A DNA stretch of 64,000 bases from Candidatus Limnocylindrales bacterium (GCA_035571835.1 DATNBU010000018.1:62001-126000), one strand, 5' to 3'. Positions 27,967 through 38,347 are shown, counted from the stretch's first letter. Translations and numbers: made by a program. The notes: a model not told the origin generated them from the sequence alone.

Positions 27967-28040
27967 GGGCCCATAGCTCAGTTGGTTAGAGCGGGGGACT
28001 CATAATCCTCTGGTCCCAGGTTCAAGTCCTGGTGGGCCCA
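27967..28040 (+). tRNA. tRNA with CAT anticodon, probably tRNA-Ile2 (lysidine type)
   Basis: A 74-nt cloverleaf: acceptor GGGCCCA with TGGGCCC, D-arm AGCTCAGTTGGTTAGAGC, anticodon loop CTCATAA (CAT at 28001-28003), T-loop TTCAAGT. CCA is not encoded. The acceptor has C4-G69 and C5-G68, and the variable and T arms resemble E. coli tRNA-Ile2 more than elongator tRNA-Met, which would need TilS lysidine modification. An elongator tRNA-Met is the alternative. Confidence 0.9.
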
Positions 28041-28067
28041 TCGCTGAAGGCAGGAGATCACAGGGAA

Positions 28068-28790
28068 TTGTCGAACCAGCTCGAGATACTTTTCCAGCTT
28101 CAGGTTCTCGATACGCGCCTGCAGGAGAAGCAGCGCGTGGTCGGTCGCTACGAATCCGATCTGGCGGCGCGCCAGGCTGCCATCGCTGCCAGCACCGCGA
28201 AAATCGATGCCCTTGCAGCGTCGCGCAAGGATGCCGTCGCGCAGCGCGCGTTTGCCGAACGCAAGATCGAGGATCTCCAGGAATCGCTGAAGACCAAGCG
28301 CCAGCGCGCGCAGAAAGCCCGCAACGAGAAGGAAGTCCGCGCCGGCCAGGACGAGGTCAACTCCGCGCAGGAGGAGATCCGCGAGAGCGAGACGGTTCTT
28401 CTCGAAGCGATGACGCGGGTCGAGGAGCTCGAGGCGCAGATCGCGAAGGCCAAGGCGGAGCGCGCCGAGCTCGAGAACGAGGATCACCGCCAGATCAGCG
28501 AAGCCGAAGGAAAGATCCATGCGCTTCGCAGCGAGCTCGAAGCCGAGCGCAGCGAGCGCGAAGGCGCGGCTGCGGCCATCGAGGCGTCACTGCGCAAGAA
28601 GTACGAATTCCTGCTCGAAAAGCGCGCGGGGCTTGCCGTGGTCGAAGTCGACGGCGGGGGCTGCTGCTCGGGCTGCCACGTGCAGATTCCGCCGCAGACG
28701 CTGATCGAGATCCGCCGCACGGGCTCGCTCAAGGTATGCCCGATGTGCCAGCGCATCCTGTTCGTCGCCGCGATCGCGCCTGCCGGCTGA
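28068..28790 (+). CDS. Coiled-coil zinc-ribbon protein (zf-RING_7 / CT398-like)
   Basis: A 240-residue protein; the TTG at 28068 is taken as the start because the only upstream start in frame lies inside the tRNA. Residues about 5-180 form a long coiled coil rich in Glu, Lys and Ala. The C-terminus carries a C4 zinc ribbon, CCSGCHVQIPP and then CPMCQRILF. This matches the CT398-like family of flagellar-export or NIF3-linked proteins whose exact role is unclear. It follows the tRNA by 27 nt. Confidence 0.85.
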   Translation: MSNQLEILFQLQVLDTRLQEKQRVVGRYESDLAARQAAIAASTAKIDALAASRKDAVAQRAFAERKIEDLQESLKTKRQRAQKARNEKEVRAGQDEVNSAQEEIRESETVLLEAMTRVEELEAQIAKAKAERAELENEDHRQISEAEGKIHALRSELEAERSEREGAAAAIEASLRKKYEFLLEKRAGLAVVEVDGGGCCSGCHVQIPPQTLIEIRRTGSLKVCPMCQRILFVAAIAPAG

Positions 28791-28823
28791 ACCTCCCCGT
28801 CGCTCCATTTCGCGGCCGCCGCG

Positions 28824-31184
28824 TCAGCGGTTTTCGTAACGGCCGTAGTCGAAGATCCCTGCTTCGATCGGCGCCATCTTGCGATACGCGGCGTGCAGCG
28901 CGTCGCTGTGGGCCCAGAATCGTGGGTCGGTCCTGCGCACGCCGTATTTCGCCATCGTCGCGGAGTAGTCGGCTTCGCTCGAGAGCTTCGAAATCGCTTC
29001 GACGTACGCCGGAAATTCGGACGCCGGCATGTTCTGGAATGCATTCGGATACGCACCGAGAAATCCGCTGACGACCGTCACGGTGTCCTCGGCCGGCAGC
29101 CGCTCGGCGGCTTCGCGGAACAGCGTCGAGATGTTGTTGTGCGCGCTGTTGTGCAGCAGCGAGTAGTGCTCGGCCGCGCCGTCCGGTCCGGTCAGCGTAA
29201 CGAACGTGACCTCCGGCAGATACGACGTCGCGACGCCGGAGAGCTGGCCTAGCCGCGCCATGCTGCCCGCGACGTCGCGCGAAAGACGCGATGCCCGGAT
29301 GTCGTAGCGGCGGTCGAGCACCGGCGAGAGCTTCGACTTCATCATGCCGTAGAGCTCGGTCAGCGGCTCGTCCGTGCGGTAGACGACGCCGGTTTCGTGC
29401 GCGAAAAACGCCTTGTCGCCCTGCAGGTACTGCTTCACGTCGTCGCTGGCGCCTCGGTACCAGAAGTCACGCACCGGATCGCGCGACGCCATCGGAAGCA
29501 GATAGAGGAAGTTCGACTCGCCCTCCATGCGCAGGAAGTCCATGTAGAGGCGCGTCGTGAGCTGATGGCCGACGTTCCCGAACACGTCGTAGCCGGCGAC
29601 GAGCAGGTAGTGAATGCGCTCGAGCAGCGGATATCCGACGACCCACATCGTCTGCGGCTCGCCGACGAACCCCTGCACGACGGTCGCGCTGTCGAAATGG
29701 CGGAAGATCGTCAGCGCGGCGTTCCGGTTCTTCCCGTCGCCGTCCCAAAGCAGATCGAGAGTCGGCGCAAGTTTGCCGCCGAACCTGCGGTTGAGAACGT
29801 CGGTCTTGGCCTCGAGATACCTGGTCTCGGCGTTCGCGTAAGACTTCCACTGCAGCAGCGGAAGCATGCTTCCCGCTTCGGCGGGCAGCTGGATCTGGTC
29901 GAGCGCGGCGGCGAGCTCACCCTCGCCGAGCTCGCCCTGCTGCATTTTGTCCGGATCGACGAACGCGACCCAGAACAGGTCGTTGATCACGTTGGGCGCG
30001 ACCTGGCCGCGGCAGACCGGGCCCTTGATGAAGCCCATGATCGTGAACTGCGCTTGTTCGAGCATCAGGCGGTAGCGCGCAATGCTCGGAATCTCGACGA
30101 ACGCGCGGAACGGATTCGACGCGATCTCCGGCGCGTACGACGGCATGCTCGTGACGGTGTAATCGGCATCGAGGAACAGCGATTTCAGATGCTTCAGGCG
30201 CGCTGAATCCAGTGGATACGGCATGTGCGTCTTGGCGACGATGGCCTCATCCATGCGCCGCAGGCGGTAGTAGGGGCGCTCCACGCCGGGATCGTCGTAC
30301 GGCCGGCGCGTCGCGATCACGCGAATCGGCTGCCCGGGCGGAGTGCTCGAGCGGACGAGCTCGAAGTATTCGACGGCCGCACCAGTCGCAGGCGCAGCGC
30401 GTAGATCGTCGAAGTAAAAATGCCCGAGATACCAGTGCTCGTAGATGTAGCGGCTCATGAGCCGCTCCTTCAGGCTGTCGCCGTTGAGGAACTGCTCCCA
30501 CGCGGCGATGCGCGCGCCGTGGGCCGCGTCGAGCGGCGCGGGCGGAGCGTACGGAGATCCGGCTTCGATCCAATCGGTGAGCGCACCGTATTCGGCGGTG
30601 CTCAGCCCCGGCATTCCGAACGGCATGCCGAGCTCCGGGCGTTTTTCGACTTCCCCGATCTCGTCGATCGTTGCGCATACCGGCGCGCGGCTGAGCGAGA
30701 AGTCGTACTTGTCGGCCGGAAGGATCGCGGGTGCAGCTTGCGGCTGCCGGCGTCGCAGCTCGAGGATGCGGTGCATGACGCTGGCGCGCGCATTGGCCTC
30801 GGCCGTGTCCTTGCGCTCGTTCAGTACCGGATGAAAACCTTTGGCGCGCCACTCGGCGTTGGTTTCGGCATCGAGATGCAGGCGCGTCGGAGAAGCCTCG
30901 ACGAGCCGGGTAGCGTAGACGATGTCTTTCGAAGCACCGCGTGTGACGCCGTCGTACGAAGACAGCTTGAGCTGGCATGGAGCGTCGTAGCACGCGTGGC
31001 AGACCACGCAGCGATGCTCGAGCACATTGGAGACGTTCTCCCACTTCGCCCGCGAAACCTCCGAGGCCGGGGCGTTCTCGAAGCGGGCCGGATCAGGCGG
31101 CCCGTAAAGATCGTCGAGCCGGTGCGTAGCGGCCAGAGTGCAGCCGGCCACGAAAAACAGGAGAGACGCGATCAATCTGCGCAT
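28824..31184 (-). CDS. cti: Fatty acid cis/trans isomerase
   Basis: A 786-residue periplasmic heme enzyme that converts cis- to trans-unsaturated fatty acids in membrane phospholipids, stiffening the membrane under solvent or heat stress. The c-type heme motif CVVCHACYDAPCQLKLS (about 59-75) is as in Pseudomonas Cti. The rest of the family signature (KGPVCRGQVAPNVINDLFW, QTMWVVGYPLLERIHYLL) is intact. The N-terminus is a lipoprotein-like signal with FVAGC. It converges on the zinc-ribbon gene and stands alone. Confidence 0.95.
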   Translation of the reverse strand: MRRLIASLLFFVAGCTLAATHRLDDLYGPPDPARFENAPASEVSRAKWENVSNVLEHRCVVCHACYDAPCQLKLSSYDGVTRGASKDIVYATRLVEASPTRLHLDAETNAEWRAKGFHPVLNERKDTAEANARASVMHRILELRRRQPQAAPAILPADKYDFSLSRAPVCATIDEIGEVEKRPELGMPFGMPGLSTAEYGALTDWIEAGSPYAPPAPLDAAHGARIAAWEQFLNGDSLKERLMSRYIYEHWYLGHFYFDDLRAAPATGAAVEYFELVRSSTPPGQPIRVIATRRPYDDPGVERPYYRLRRMDEAIVAKTHMPYPLDSARLKHLKSLFLDADYTVTSMPSYAPEIASNPFRAFVEIPSIARYRLMLEQAQFTIMGFIKGPVCRGQVAPNVINDLFWVAFVDPDKMQQGELGEGELAAALDQIQLPAEAGSMLPLLQWKSYANAETRYLEAKTDVLNRRFGGKLAPTLDLLWDGDGKNRNAALTIFRHFDSATVVQGFVGEPQTMWVVGYPLLERIHYLLVAGYDVFGNVGHQLTTRLYMDFLRMEGESNFLYLLPMASRDPVRDFWYRGASDDVKQYLQGDKAFFAHETGVVYRTDEPLTELYGMMKSKLSPVLDRRYDIRASRLSRDVAGSMARLGQLSGVATSYLPEVTFVTLTGPDGAAEHYSLLHNSAHNNISTLFREAAERLPAEDTVTVVSGFLGAYPNAFQNMPASEFPAYVEAISKLSSEADYSATMAKYGVRRTDPRFWAHSDALHAAYRKMAPIEAGIFDYGRYENR

Positions 31185-31307
31185 GGGCCGGTCTAACGTC
31201 GCATCCCCCCAACCGGAAATGCAGAGCCTGTCGTATGTGCGCGCGACGGCGCTTTGCCGTCCGGCGAGCCTTTCGCTGTAGATTCGCGCGGGCGGTGTTA
31301 GAGTCGG

Positions 31308-31690
31308 TGCGGAGCCTGAGCCGGACGGGCAGTCGCCGGCAGCGCATCAAGCGCTGCGGGAGGAAAGTCCGGACTCCATAGAGCAGGGTGGCCGATAACG
31401 ACGGCCCGCCGCGAGGCGGGGAAAGTGCCACAGAAAACAAACCGCCGTGGCCGCAAGGCTGCGGCAAGGGTGAAACGGTGAGGTAAGAGCTCACCAGATC
31501 CGCCGGTAACGGCGGATGCTCGGTAAACCCCACCCGGAGCAAGACCGAATAGGGAGGCGGGCGGCTCGCCCCATGCCTCCGGGTAAAGGTCGCTCGAGCC
31601 GCCGGGTAACCGGCGGCCTAGAGGAATGACTGCCGGGTCGCGCAAGCGATCGCACAGAATCCGGCTTACAGGCCGGCTCAGGCTCCGTCG
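31308..31690 (+). ncRNA. rnpB: RNase P RNA, type A
   Basis: The P1 helix is a 14-bp pairing of 31311-31324 (GGAGCCTGAGCCGG) with 31673-31686. The conserved core follows: GAGGAAAGTCCGGACTCC near the 5' end, then ACAGAAA and GGTAAACCCC, and near the 3' end CACAGAATCCGGCTTACA. Length and order match bacterial type A RNase P RNA, which trims tRNA 5' leaders. The exact ends are uncertain by a few bases. Confidence 0.95.
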
Positions 31691-32003
31691 GTTCGCTGCG
31701 GCGGACTCCCATCTGATTGACAACAGAGTAAGTATCCCTCAGGTGCGCCAACTGCGGGGGTGCGAATTTGCTGGACGCTGTCGCAGTTTCTCGCCAGCCG
31801 GCGACGAAAAATCCCCGTCGAACCTCCGCTAAATCAGGCGCTTACCCGTTGATCACCTGTTCGTGGCCATACCGGCGCGACCCCACCACCTTGCTGAGAA
31901 TGTTGTAAACAAGCTACGCGGGACGGAGATCATCGGTCTTCCAGGCCGATTTGGCCCGTTCTGTACGACGTCGTAGGGGGCAGACGCGGGCGGAGGAGGG
32001 TTT
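31691..32003. other. Intergenic region between rnpB and the 929-aa secreted protein
   Basis: No credible gene on either strand. It ends in a strong ribosome site (GGAGGAGGG) for the next gene and should contain that gene's promoter. I see no convincing -35/-10 pair or riboswitch. Confidence 0.45.
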
Positions 32004-34793
32004 GTGAAACGTTTCGCTTTCCGCCGGTTTGCCGCTGCTGCGGTTTTGAGCATTTCGATCGGTCTGCCAGGTGCGGCGCTCGCGCTGCCCGACGCGCAGT
32101 CCGAATGCCGTGACACGATCGCCGAGTCGATCACCCGCTATGCCGGTACGGCGGCGAAGGCCGTCGCCAGCTGCCACAAGCGCCGCAGCGCCGGAGCGAG
32201 GTCACCTGCCACAGAGTGCAACGATGTGGCCGTGGCAGACGACGCCGGCAAGACCGTTGCCGCGCGCACCAACGCTCGCGCGGCGATCACTTCGGCATGC
32301 GCGAGCGCCGATGAGCTTCTGGCCAACTATCCGTCGTGTCCGGCACCGGCGTCAGCGGCCGACGACGGCGGGCTGACCACCGGCATCGACGATTTCGGCG
32401 AAGTCGCCGACTGCCTGCTCGCGCTCGCCGACGTTCAGGTCGGCGCGATCGCAAAGGCAGGGCAGGGCGATCCGCAGGAGACGCTGACGGACCCGCTGCG
32501 AAAGTGCCAGGGCGGAGTCGGCAAGGGAACGATGCGCGTGATGCGCACCGTGATGAGCGAGCGTCGCCGCTGCCAGAAAGAAGTCGACGAGCATTCGAAC
32601 AGCGACGATTACGCGTGCACGAGCAGCGATCCCCGCGGCCGCGTGTATTCCGCGCTCGTGCGCTACCAGGAGAAGACTTCTCCGATCTGCAACTTCTCGC
32701 CCGACGTGCTGTCCGCGCTCGACGCGTGCTCGGACGATGCGAACGGTTTCATGGACTGCTCGAGCCAGAGCGCCGTGGTTCGCGCCGGCACGCTCATCCG
32801 CGATGCGTACGTCCTCGGCGAGCAGACGACGACGACGACATTGCCCGGGCAGACGACGACCACTCTCGAGAACGACGGCTCGTGCGGAGGCTCGGCACCG
32901 ACCTGCGACGGGACGTGTCCCGACGGCCTCGTATGCCAGTCGAACGGGGCCGAATGCCATTGTGCAGCCGAGGGTACGGGCCACTGCGCTCCGGCGACGA
33001 TCCGCCGCTCCATCCTCTCGAGGTTCTCGCCGATTCGTCCGGGGCAGACCGCGCTCAACGCCGGATGGTCCGGTATCGCGATGGACATCGACATGCCGGA
33101 CGGTGCCGGCGACTGGGTCGACGTCGAGTGCGACGACAATTGCGAGAACTGCGAAGTGCATCTCAAGCCGAACGTCGAGAGCGGCGCATCGGCCTGCCGC
33201 TGCACGAGCGATCCGACGCAGACCTGCAACGTCATCAACGGCTCCGATCCCGACAGCTGCGGAAGTCTCGATCCCACGTGCCGCTGCTATTTCGGAGCGC
33301 CGCTTCCGGTGACGACCGCAGGCAATCCGGCCTGCGTCGGGTTCCGCATCCGCGATGACTACAAAGGGACGATGAACCTGCGCACCGGCGAGTGGCACGA
33401 CAGCCTCGCGGTCGCCGCGGTCGTCTACCTCGGCGTCGCGACGGCCGAGCCGTGTCCGACCTGCGACGGCGATCCGGTGCCGAACGACGGCATCCGCGGC
33501 GGCACCTGCAGCGACGGTCTCGGCACGGCGTGCGACGTCAACGGCGCGCACTCGACGTTCGGCAAAGTCAGCAACGATTGCCTGCCGCCGTCGGCCGCGA
33601 ACATCAGCGGTGCGGGACTGATCATCGACGTGAACTTCTCGACGGACCAGGTCACGCTCGGCGCGACGCTGCCGTGCGACACGCCTGCCGGTCGCCTCTG
33701 TCACTGCCGCACGTGCACCGGTAACACGAACGTCGCGTGCTCCTCCGACAGCGTCTGCGCGCAGTTCAACGCCGGCGTATGCACCGCTTCGGGCGGCGCG
33801 GGCGTTCGCCTCAACCAGTGCACCAACTTCGACTGCAGCGCGAACGGCAACTGCACGACCGGCCCGATCGACAGGTACTGCGACAACGAAGTGTATCCGG
33901 ACGGGCGCGGCTACACTTCCTGCCAGTCGGATGGCGACTGCGCTTCCGGCGGACACTGCACCATTGCCCAGTTCCGTCGCTGCTTCCCCGATCCGATCGT
34001 CTACGAAGGTTCGGCAGATCCGTACGGTCACACGGGCGTGTCGGCGTTCTGCGTCGCGCCGACGTCGAATCCCGCGATCAACATCGCTTCGGGATTGCCT
34101 GGCCCGGGCGGACTTCTGGTCACGTTCGCCGACGATATCCGATGCCAGAACGACCCGTCGGTCGCGTACCAGTTCCCGTCGGGCGCGAACTGCGAGGAGG
34201 TCATCGGAACCACGACGACGACGCTCCTGCCTCTGCCCGAGTGCGGCGACACCGACGCGCCGGAATGCGGCGGCCTGTGTCCGACCGGTTCGGTATGCGG
34301 CGACAACGGCTCCGGAACGTGCGTGTGCACGGAGCTGCCGCTGCCGTCCTGCGACGATTCGACGGCCCCGGTGTGCGGCGGCATCTGCAGCGGCCAGGGC
34401 GAAGTTTGCGAGGCGGTCGGAGACGCATGCCAGTGCATGGTGGTCACGCTGCCGCAGTGCACGTCGGCCGACGCGCCGGTGTGCGGCGGACTGTGCCCCA
34501 CTGGTGAAGTTTGCGCGAGCGTCGGGTCTTCGTGCGAGTGCGGCGCGCCGGGTGTTCCGACGTGCGGATCGGCGATCGCACCGACCTGCGCCGGGCTCTG
34601 CGACATCAACCAGGCGTGCATCGCGAGTGGCGACACCTGCCAGTGCGTGACGTTGCCGGTTCCGCTCTGCGGCGACGCTGCGACGCCGCTGTGTGGAGGT
34701 GCGTGTTCGACCGGATCGACGTGCGGTCAGGTGGGCGACATCTGCCAGTGCACGCCGATTCCGCTCGAGCCGCCGGCTCTGCCGGTGCCTTGA
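32004..34793 (+). CDS. Large secreted Cys-rich protein
   Basis: A 929-residue protein with a GTG start preceded by GGAGGAGGG, and a signal peptide ending ALALP. Residues about 30-270 are a helical domain with paired cysteines. Two short Thr-rich linkers (TTTTTLPGQTTTTL near 275, TTTTTLLPLP near 735) separate it from a 430-residue middle region with many CxxC-spaced cysteines. The C-terminal 190 residues hold five units of about 32-38 residues with the pattern APxCGGLCPTGxVC, then GxxCxC; a related copy lies near residue 295. It has neither a dockerin-like nor a CxYD/CW C-terminus. Function is unknown. Confidence 0.78.
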   Translation: MKRFAFRRFAAAAVLSISIGLPGAALALPDAQSECRDTIAESITRYAGTAAKAVASCHKRRSAGARSPATECNDVAVADDAGKTVAARTNARAAITSACASADELLANYPSCPAPASAADDGGLTTGIDDFGEVADCLLALADVQVGAIAKAGQGDPQETLTDPLRKCQGGVGKGTMRVMRTVMSERRRCQKEVDEHSNSDDYACTSSDPRGRVYSALVRYQEKTSPICNFSPDVLSALDACSDDANGFMDCSSQSAVVRAGTLIRDAYVLGEQTTTTTLPGQTTTTLENDGSCGGSAPTCDGTCPDGLVCQSNGAECHCAAEGTGHCAPATIRRSILSRFSPIRPGQTALNAGWSGIAMDIDMPDGAGDWVDVECDDNCENCEVHLKPNVESGASACRCTSDPTQTCNVINGSDPDSCGSLDPTCRCYFGAPLPVTTAGNPACVGFRIRDDYKGTMNLRTGEWHDSLAVAAVVYLGVATAEPCPTCDGDPVPNDGIRGGTCSDGLGTACDVNGAHSTFGKVSNDCLPPSAANISGAGLIIDVNFSTDQVTLGATLPCDTPAGRLCHCRTCTGNTNVACSSDSVCAQFNAGVCTASGGAGVRLNQCTNFDCSANGNCTTGPIDRYCDNEVYPDGRGYTSCQSDGDCASGGHCTIAQFRRCFPDPIVYEGSADPYGHTGVSAFCVAPTSNPAINIASGLPGPGGLLVTFADDIRCQNDPSVAYQFPSGANCEEVIGTTTTTLLPLPECGDTDAPECGGLCPTGSVCGDNGSGTCVCTELPLPSCDDSTAPVCGGICSGQGEVCEAVGDACQCMVVTLPQCTSADAPVCGGLCPTGEVCASVGSSCECGAPGVPTCGSAIAPTCAGLCDINQACIASGDTCQCVTLPVPLCGDAATPLCGGACSTGSTCGQVGDICQCTPIPLEPPALPVP

Positions 34794-34815
34794 CGGCCGG
34801 AGCGCGAGGAAACCA

Positions 34816-34854
34816 GGGACAGGCACCGGTCCTGCGTGGATCGGTGCCTGACCC
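34816..34854. repeat. REP-like hairpin with GGGACAGGCAC core
   Basis: A 17-bp imperfect inverted repeat (GGGACAGGCACCGGTCC against GGATCGGTGCCTGACCC, two mismatches, 5-nt loop). It lies just after the stop of the preceding gene and may also end its transcription. It is similar in core to the elements at 38188 and 49897. Confidence 0.7.
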
Positions 34855-34961
34855 GAAACGGCTGCGTCGCCAATGGCTCCGGCGGCGCGGCTGCAACACC
34901 AACCCGTAAGGTCCGCGCGTGACAGCCGGACCCGTAAGCAGCGCCTGCAATTCAGGCGACG

Positions 34962-37900
34962 GTGAAGCTCGTCATGAATCAGAACCCCGGACGCCCCATT
35001 TCAACTTCGCTGGTCACCATCGCGGTCGTGCTGATGCCGATCGTCGCCGGCGCGCAGTCGCAGCCGTATCGAACCAACGACCTTTCCGGTATCGCGCTCA
35101 ACGTGCTGCCGCCCGGGCAGGGCCGCTATCTCAACGCTGCGGAGATCGCGCAGTGGGAGGCCAACGGCTCGCAGCCGACGCAGAACACCGATCAGAGGTC
35201 GCTCTACGACCTGCTCATTCAGGCGGCGCCCGAGCTCGTGCCGGGCGACCTTCCCGAATTCTTCAAGGATGCATCGTTCGGCGTAAAGGATGAGGACGTC
35301 GTGCGCACGTATTCGCCGCGCGCGGGCGTCGTGATCCGGCGCGACCGCTTCCAGGTTCCGCACGTGTACGGCACGACGCGCTCCGATACGCTGTTCGGCG
35401 CGGGCTACGTGACCGCGGAAGATCGCCTGTTCATGGTCGATACGCTGCGTCACCTCGCGCGCGGGCGCATGACCGAGTTTCTCGGGCCGAGCGCCGCCAA
35501 CATCCAGACCGATCGTGCGACGCGCCTGTTTGCCGATTACGACGACGCCGAGCTCGAAGCGATGGGCACGCGCCTCGAAACGCTCGACCCGGTGCTCGGC
35601 CCGCGCGCGCGCCAGGATCTCGACGACTTCACCGCCGGCATCAACCAGTTCATCGGCGAAGCACGAGTCGATGCGACGAAGCGCCCGGGCGAGTACGACG
35701 CGCTGCAGATTCCGCTGATGGACTGGAAGCCGACCGATTCGATCGCGTTGTCGGCGCTGATCGGAAGCCAGTTCAGCCTCGGCGGCGGCGGTCAGATCCG
35801 CAATTCGCTGTTCCTGTCTGCGCTCGAGGCCGAGCATCCGGCCGCCGAAGCGCGCGCGATCTTCGACGACTTCCGGCGCGCGAACGATCCGGAAGCACCG
35901 ACGTCGACCGACCAGCCGTTTCCGTTCAACGCCGATCCCGCGCCCGTCGATCCGGCTGCGGTTGCGCGGCCGGATGCCACGTCTTCGCTCGCGGCGGCGA
36001 TGGCCGCAGCTTCGTATCCGGATCACATCGATACGCCGCTCGGGCCGCTGCCGTTTCCGCTGCATCGCGGCCCGGCCAGTAACGCGCTGCTGGTCGATGC
36101 CGCGCATTCGAAATCGGGCAAGCCGATCGCGGTCTTCGGTCCGCAGGTCGGATACTACTCGCCGCAGATCCTCATGGAGATCGACATGCACGGACCGGGC
36201 ATCGACGCGCGCGGCGCGGCGTTTCCCGGCCTGTCGCTGTACGTGCTGCTCGGCCGCGGCCGCGACTACGCTTGGAGCGCGACGACCGCGTACGCCGATC
36301 ACCTCGACATCCGCGTCGTCAGGCTCTGCAATGCCGACGGCAGTCCGGCAACTGCATCGAGCACCAGCTATCTGAACGACGGCGTGTGCACCGCGATGTA
36401 CCGCCGCACCGATACATGGCTCGCCAAGCCGAGCGCGGGAGGGATCCCCGACGATCCGGGTTCCCTCGTGATGACGATGACGACCGAGAGAACGCGGCAC
36501 GGGATCGTGCAGGCTCGCGGAACTGTAGCCGGAGAGGCGGTCGCATACGTGCTGCAGAGGTCCACGTACATGGCCGAGGTCGATTCGACGTTCTCGTTCA
36601 TGCTGGCCGCCGATCCGGATCAGATCCATGGTGTGGCCGATCTTCAGCACGCGTTCTCGCGGTTCAACTTCTCGTTCAACTGGCACTTCGTCGATCCGAA
36701 GAGCATGGGCTTCTACACGACGGGCCTGTACCCGGTGCTCGCGCCGGGCGTGGATCCCGATCTTCCGTACTGGGGCGACAGTCGCTGGGATCCGGTGCGC
36801 ACGCTCGGTTACGACGAGCATCCGCAGGCGCTCGATCCCGCAAAGGGTTACGTCGTCAACTGGAACAACAAGCAGGCGCCGCTGTGGCGCGCGGCCGACG
36901 ACGTGTTCGCGTTCGGCTCGATCCAGCGCGTGCAGCTCCTCGACGACGGCGTCAGGGCCGCGCTCGCCGGCGACGGCAAGGTCAGCGTGGTCGAGCTCGT
37001 CCAGGCTATGGAGACGGCCGCGACCCGCGACATCCGCGGCGCGAAGATCCTGCGCACGATGCTCGACGCGCTCGGCACGCCGTCGGATTCGCGTCTTGCC
37101 GCGGCCGCGTCGCTGCTCGACGTGTGGGAGCGCGCCGGCTCGCACCGGCGCGACCTCGATCTCGACGGGCAGTACGAGAACCAGGCGGCGGTTGCGCTGA
37201 TGGATGCGTGGTGGCCGCACGTGCTTTCGAAGGTGTTCGGCCCGGCGCTCGGCGGCGCGTTCGATGACGTCCCGCTCGAACAGAATTCGCCTGCCGATCC
37301 CGGCGGCAGCTCGTACTGGGGCGGCTGGTACGGACAGCTCGACAAGGATCTGCGCAGCGTGCTTGGCCGTCCGGTAGCCGGAGCATTCTCGCGCGAGTAC
37401 TGCGGCGGCGGCGACGCAGCGGCGTGCCGCACCGCGCTCACCGAAGCGCTCGACGATGCGGTCGCGTCGCTCGAGTCGCAATTCTCGGCGGACTCTTCCA
37501 CGTGGGACGTCGACGAGGAGGCCGAGAAGATCCAGTTCTCGCCGGTCGGTCTCGTCGAGGTCGACCCGATCCCGTGGCAGAACCGTCCGACGTTCCAGCA
37601 GGTGATGCTGCTGACCGGCGAGAACGGCGTGACGTGTCCGCTCGTTCCGTCCGACGATTGCGCGACGTTCGACGCGCCGGCGACGTCGCGTCTTTCGATT
37701 CGTGACGACGACGAAGACCGGTCGCTGAAGTGGCGACTTGCGAAAGGTCCGGCCATCGACGCCGGCGATTTCGGCAGTCCCGATTCGACGACCAGCTACG
37801 AGCTGTGCATGTACGATTCATCGTCGCGACTCATCGGCCATGCGAGCATGCGCGCCGGCGACGCGTGCGGCGGCAAGCCGTGCTGGACGCGAACCGCGCG

Positions 37901-38156
37901 AGGATTCCGCTACAAGGACGCGGCCGCGGCGCACGACGGCGTGGTGCGCATTGCGCTTCAGGGCGGCGACGCCGGCAGCTCGAAAATCCAGCTGCAGGCG
38001 GCAGGTCCGGCGGCCGATCCGCCGTCTCTGCCGGTGGCGGAGGCGGATTTCCCGCTGACCGTCGAGCTGCTGAACAGCGCGGGGCACTGCTGGCAGAGCT
38101 CGTACGCGAGCGCGCTTCGAAGCACCGCAGAGCGGATGGATCTTCGTAACGACTGA
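34962..38156 (+). CDS. Secreted penicillin-acylase-family protein with C-terminal CxYD/CW domain
   Basis: A 1064-residue Ntn-hydrolase of the penicillin amidase family. An N-terminal signal (about 10-28) precedes the alpha part (VVIRRDRFQVPHVYG, GYVTAEDRLFMVD). The beta-chain nucleophile is the Ser in RGPASNALLV near residue 371, which should become N-terminal after self-cleavage. The substrate could be an N-acyl homoserine lactone, a beta-lactam or an acyl-peptide; this cannot be told from sequence. Residues about 920-1058 are an extra module (LKWRLAKG, YELCMYD, then VELLNSAGHCWQSSYAS) shared with two other proteins at 59903 and 61959. The start is a GTG at 34962; an ATG four codons later is possible. 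Confidence 0.88.
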   Translation: MKLVMNQNPGRPISTSLVTIAVVLMPIVAGAQSQPYRTNDLSGIALNVLPPGQGRYLNAAEIAQWEANGSQPTQNTDQRSLYDLLIQAAPELVPGDLPEFFKDASFGVKDEDVVRTYSPRAGVVIRRDRFQVPHVYGTTRSDTLFGAGYVTAEDRLFMVDTLRHLARGRMTEFLGPSAANIQTDRATRLFADYDDAELEAMGTRLETLDPVLGPRARQDLDDFTAGINQFIGEARVDATKRPGEYDALQIPLMDWKPTDSIALSALIGSQFSLGGGGQIRNSLFLSALEAEHPAAEARAIFDDFRRANDPEAPTSTDQPFPFNADPAPVDPAAVARPDATSSLAAAMAAASYPDHIDTPLGPLPFPLHRGPASNALLVDAAHSKSGKPIAVFGPQVGYYSPQILMEIDMHGPGIDARGAAFPGLSLYVLLGRGRDYAWSATTAYADHLDIRVVRLCNADGSPATASSTSYLNDGVCTAMYRRTDTWLAKPSAGGIPDDPGSLVMTMTTERTRHGIVQARGTVAGEAVAYVLQRSTYMAEVDSTFSFMLAADPDQIHGVADLQHAFSRFNFSFNWHFVDPKSMGFYTTGLYPVLAPGVDPDLPYWGDSRWDPVRTLGYDEHPQALDPAKGYVVNWNNKQAPLWRAADDVFAFGSIQRVQLLDDGVRAALAGDGKVSVVELVQAMETAATRDIRGAKILRTMLDALGTPSDSRLAAAASLLDVWERAGSHRRDLDLDGQYENQAAVALMDAWWPHVLSKVFGPALGGAFDDVPLEQNSPADPGGSSYWGGWYGQLDKDLRSVLGRPVAGAFSREYCGGGDAAACRTALTEALDDAVASLESQFSADSSTWDVDEEAEKIQFSPVGLVEVDPIPWQNRPTFQQVMLLTGENGVTCPLVPSDDCATFDAPATSRLSIRDDDEDRSLKWRLAKGPAIDAGDFGSPDSTTSYELCMYDSSSRLIGHASMRAGDACGGKPCWTRTARGFRYKDAAAAHDGVVRIALQGGDAGSSKIQLQAAGPAADPPSLPVAEADFPLTVELLNSAGHCWQSSYASALRSTAERMDLRND

Positions 38157-38187
38157 CGCAGCGGCAACGACAGGCGGATCGAGAAGA

Positions 38188-38239
38188 AAAATCAGTGTCT
38201 GTCCCCGATTTCACAAAATCGGGGACAGACACTGATTTT
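38188..38239. repeat. Perfect 24-bp REP-like hairpin / terminator
   Basis: A perfect 24-bp stem with a 4-nt loop; the arm includes CAGTGTCTGTCCCCGATTT. It follows the acylase gene and ends in TTTT, so it can also act as a terminator. Its GGGGACAGACAC core resembles REP-type palindromes linked to REP-associated tyrosine transposases in other genomes. Confidence 0.85.
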
Positions 38240-38347
38240 CGCGCTCGTCGACGCGGCGCATCGGCGCTGCTCCGGTGAGTGCCGAACTCTCGCATACTCG
38301 CTCGCGGGTCTTGGAAACCGTTCGCAGCGGGGCCCAACATCGTGGGG

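Noticed and set aside
31717..31730. TTGACA followed by TAAGTAT after rnpB
   Set aside because: The two boxes are only about 7 bp apart, too close for a sigma-70 promoter.
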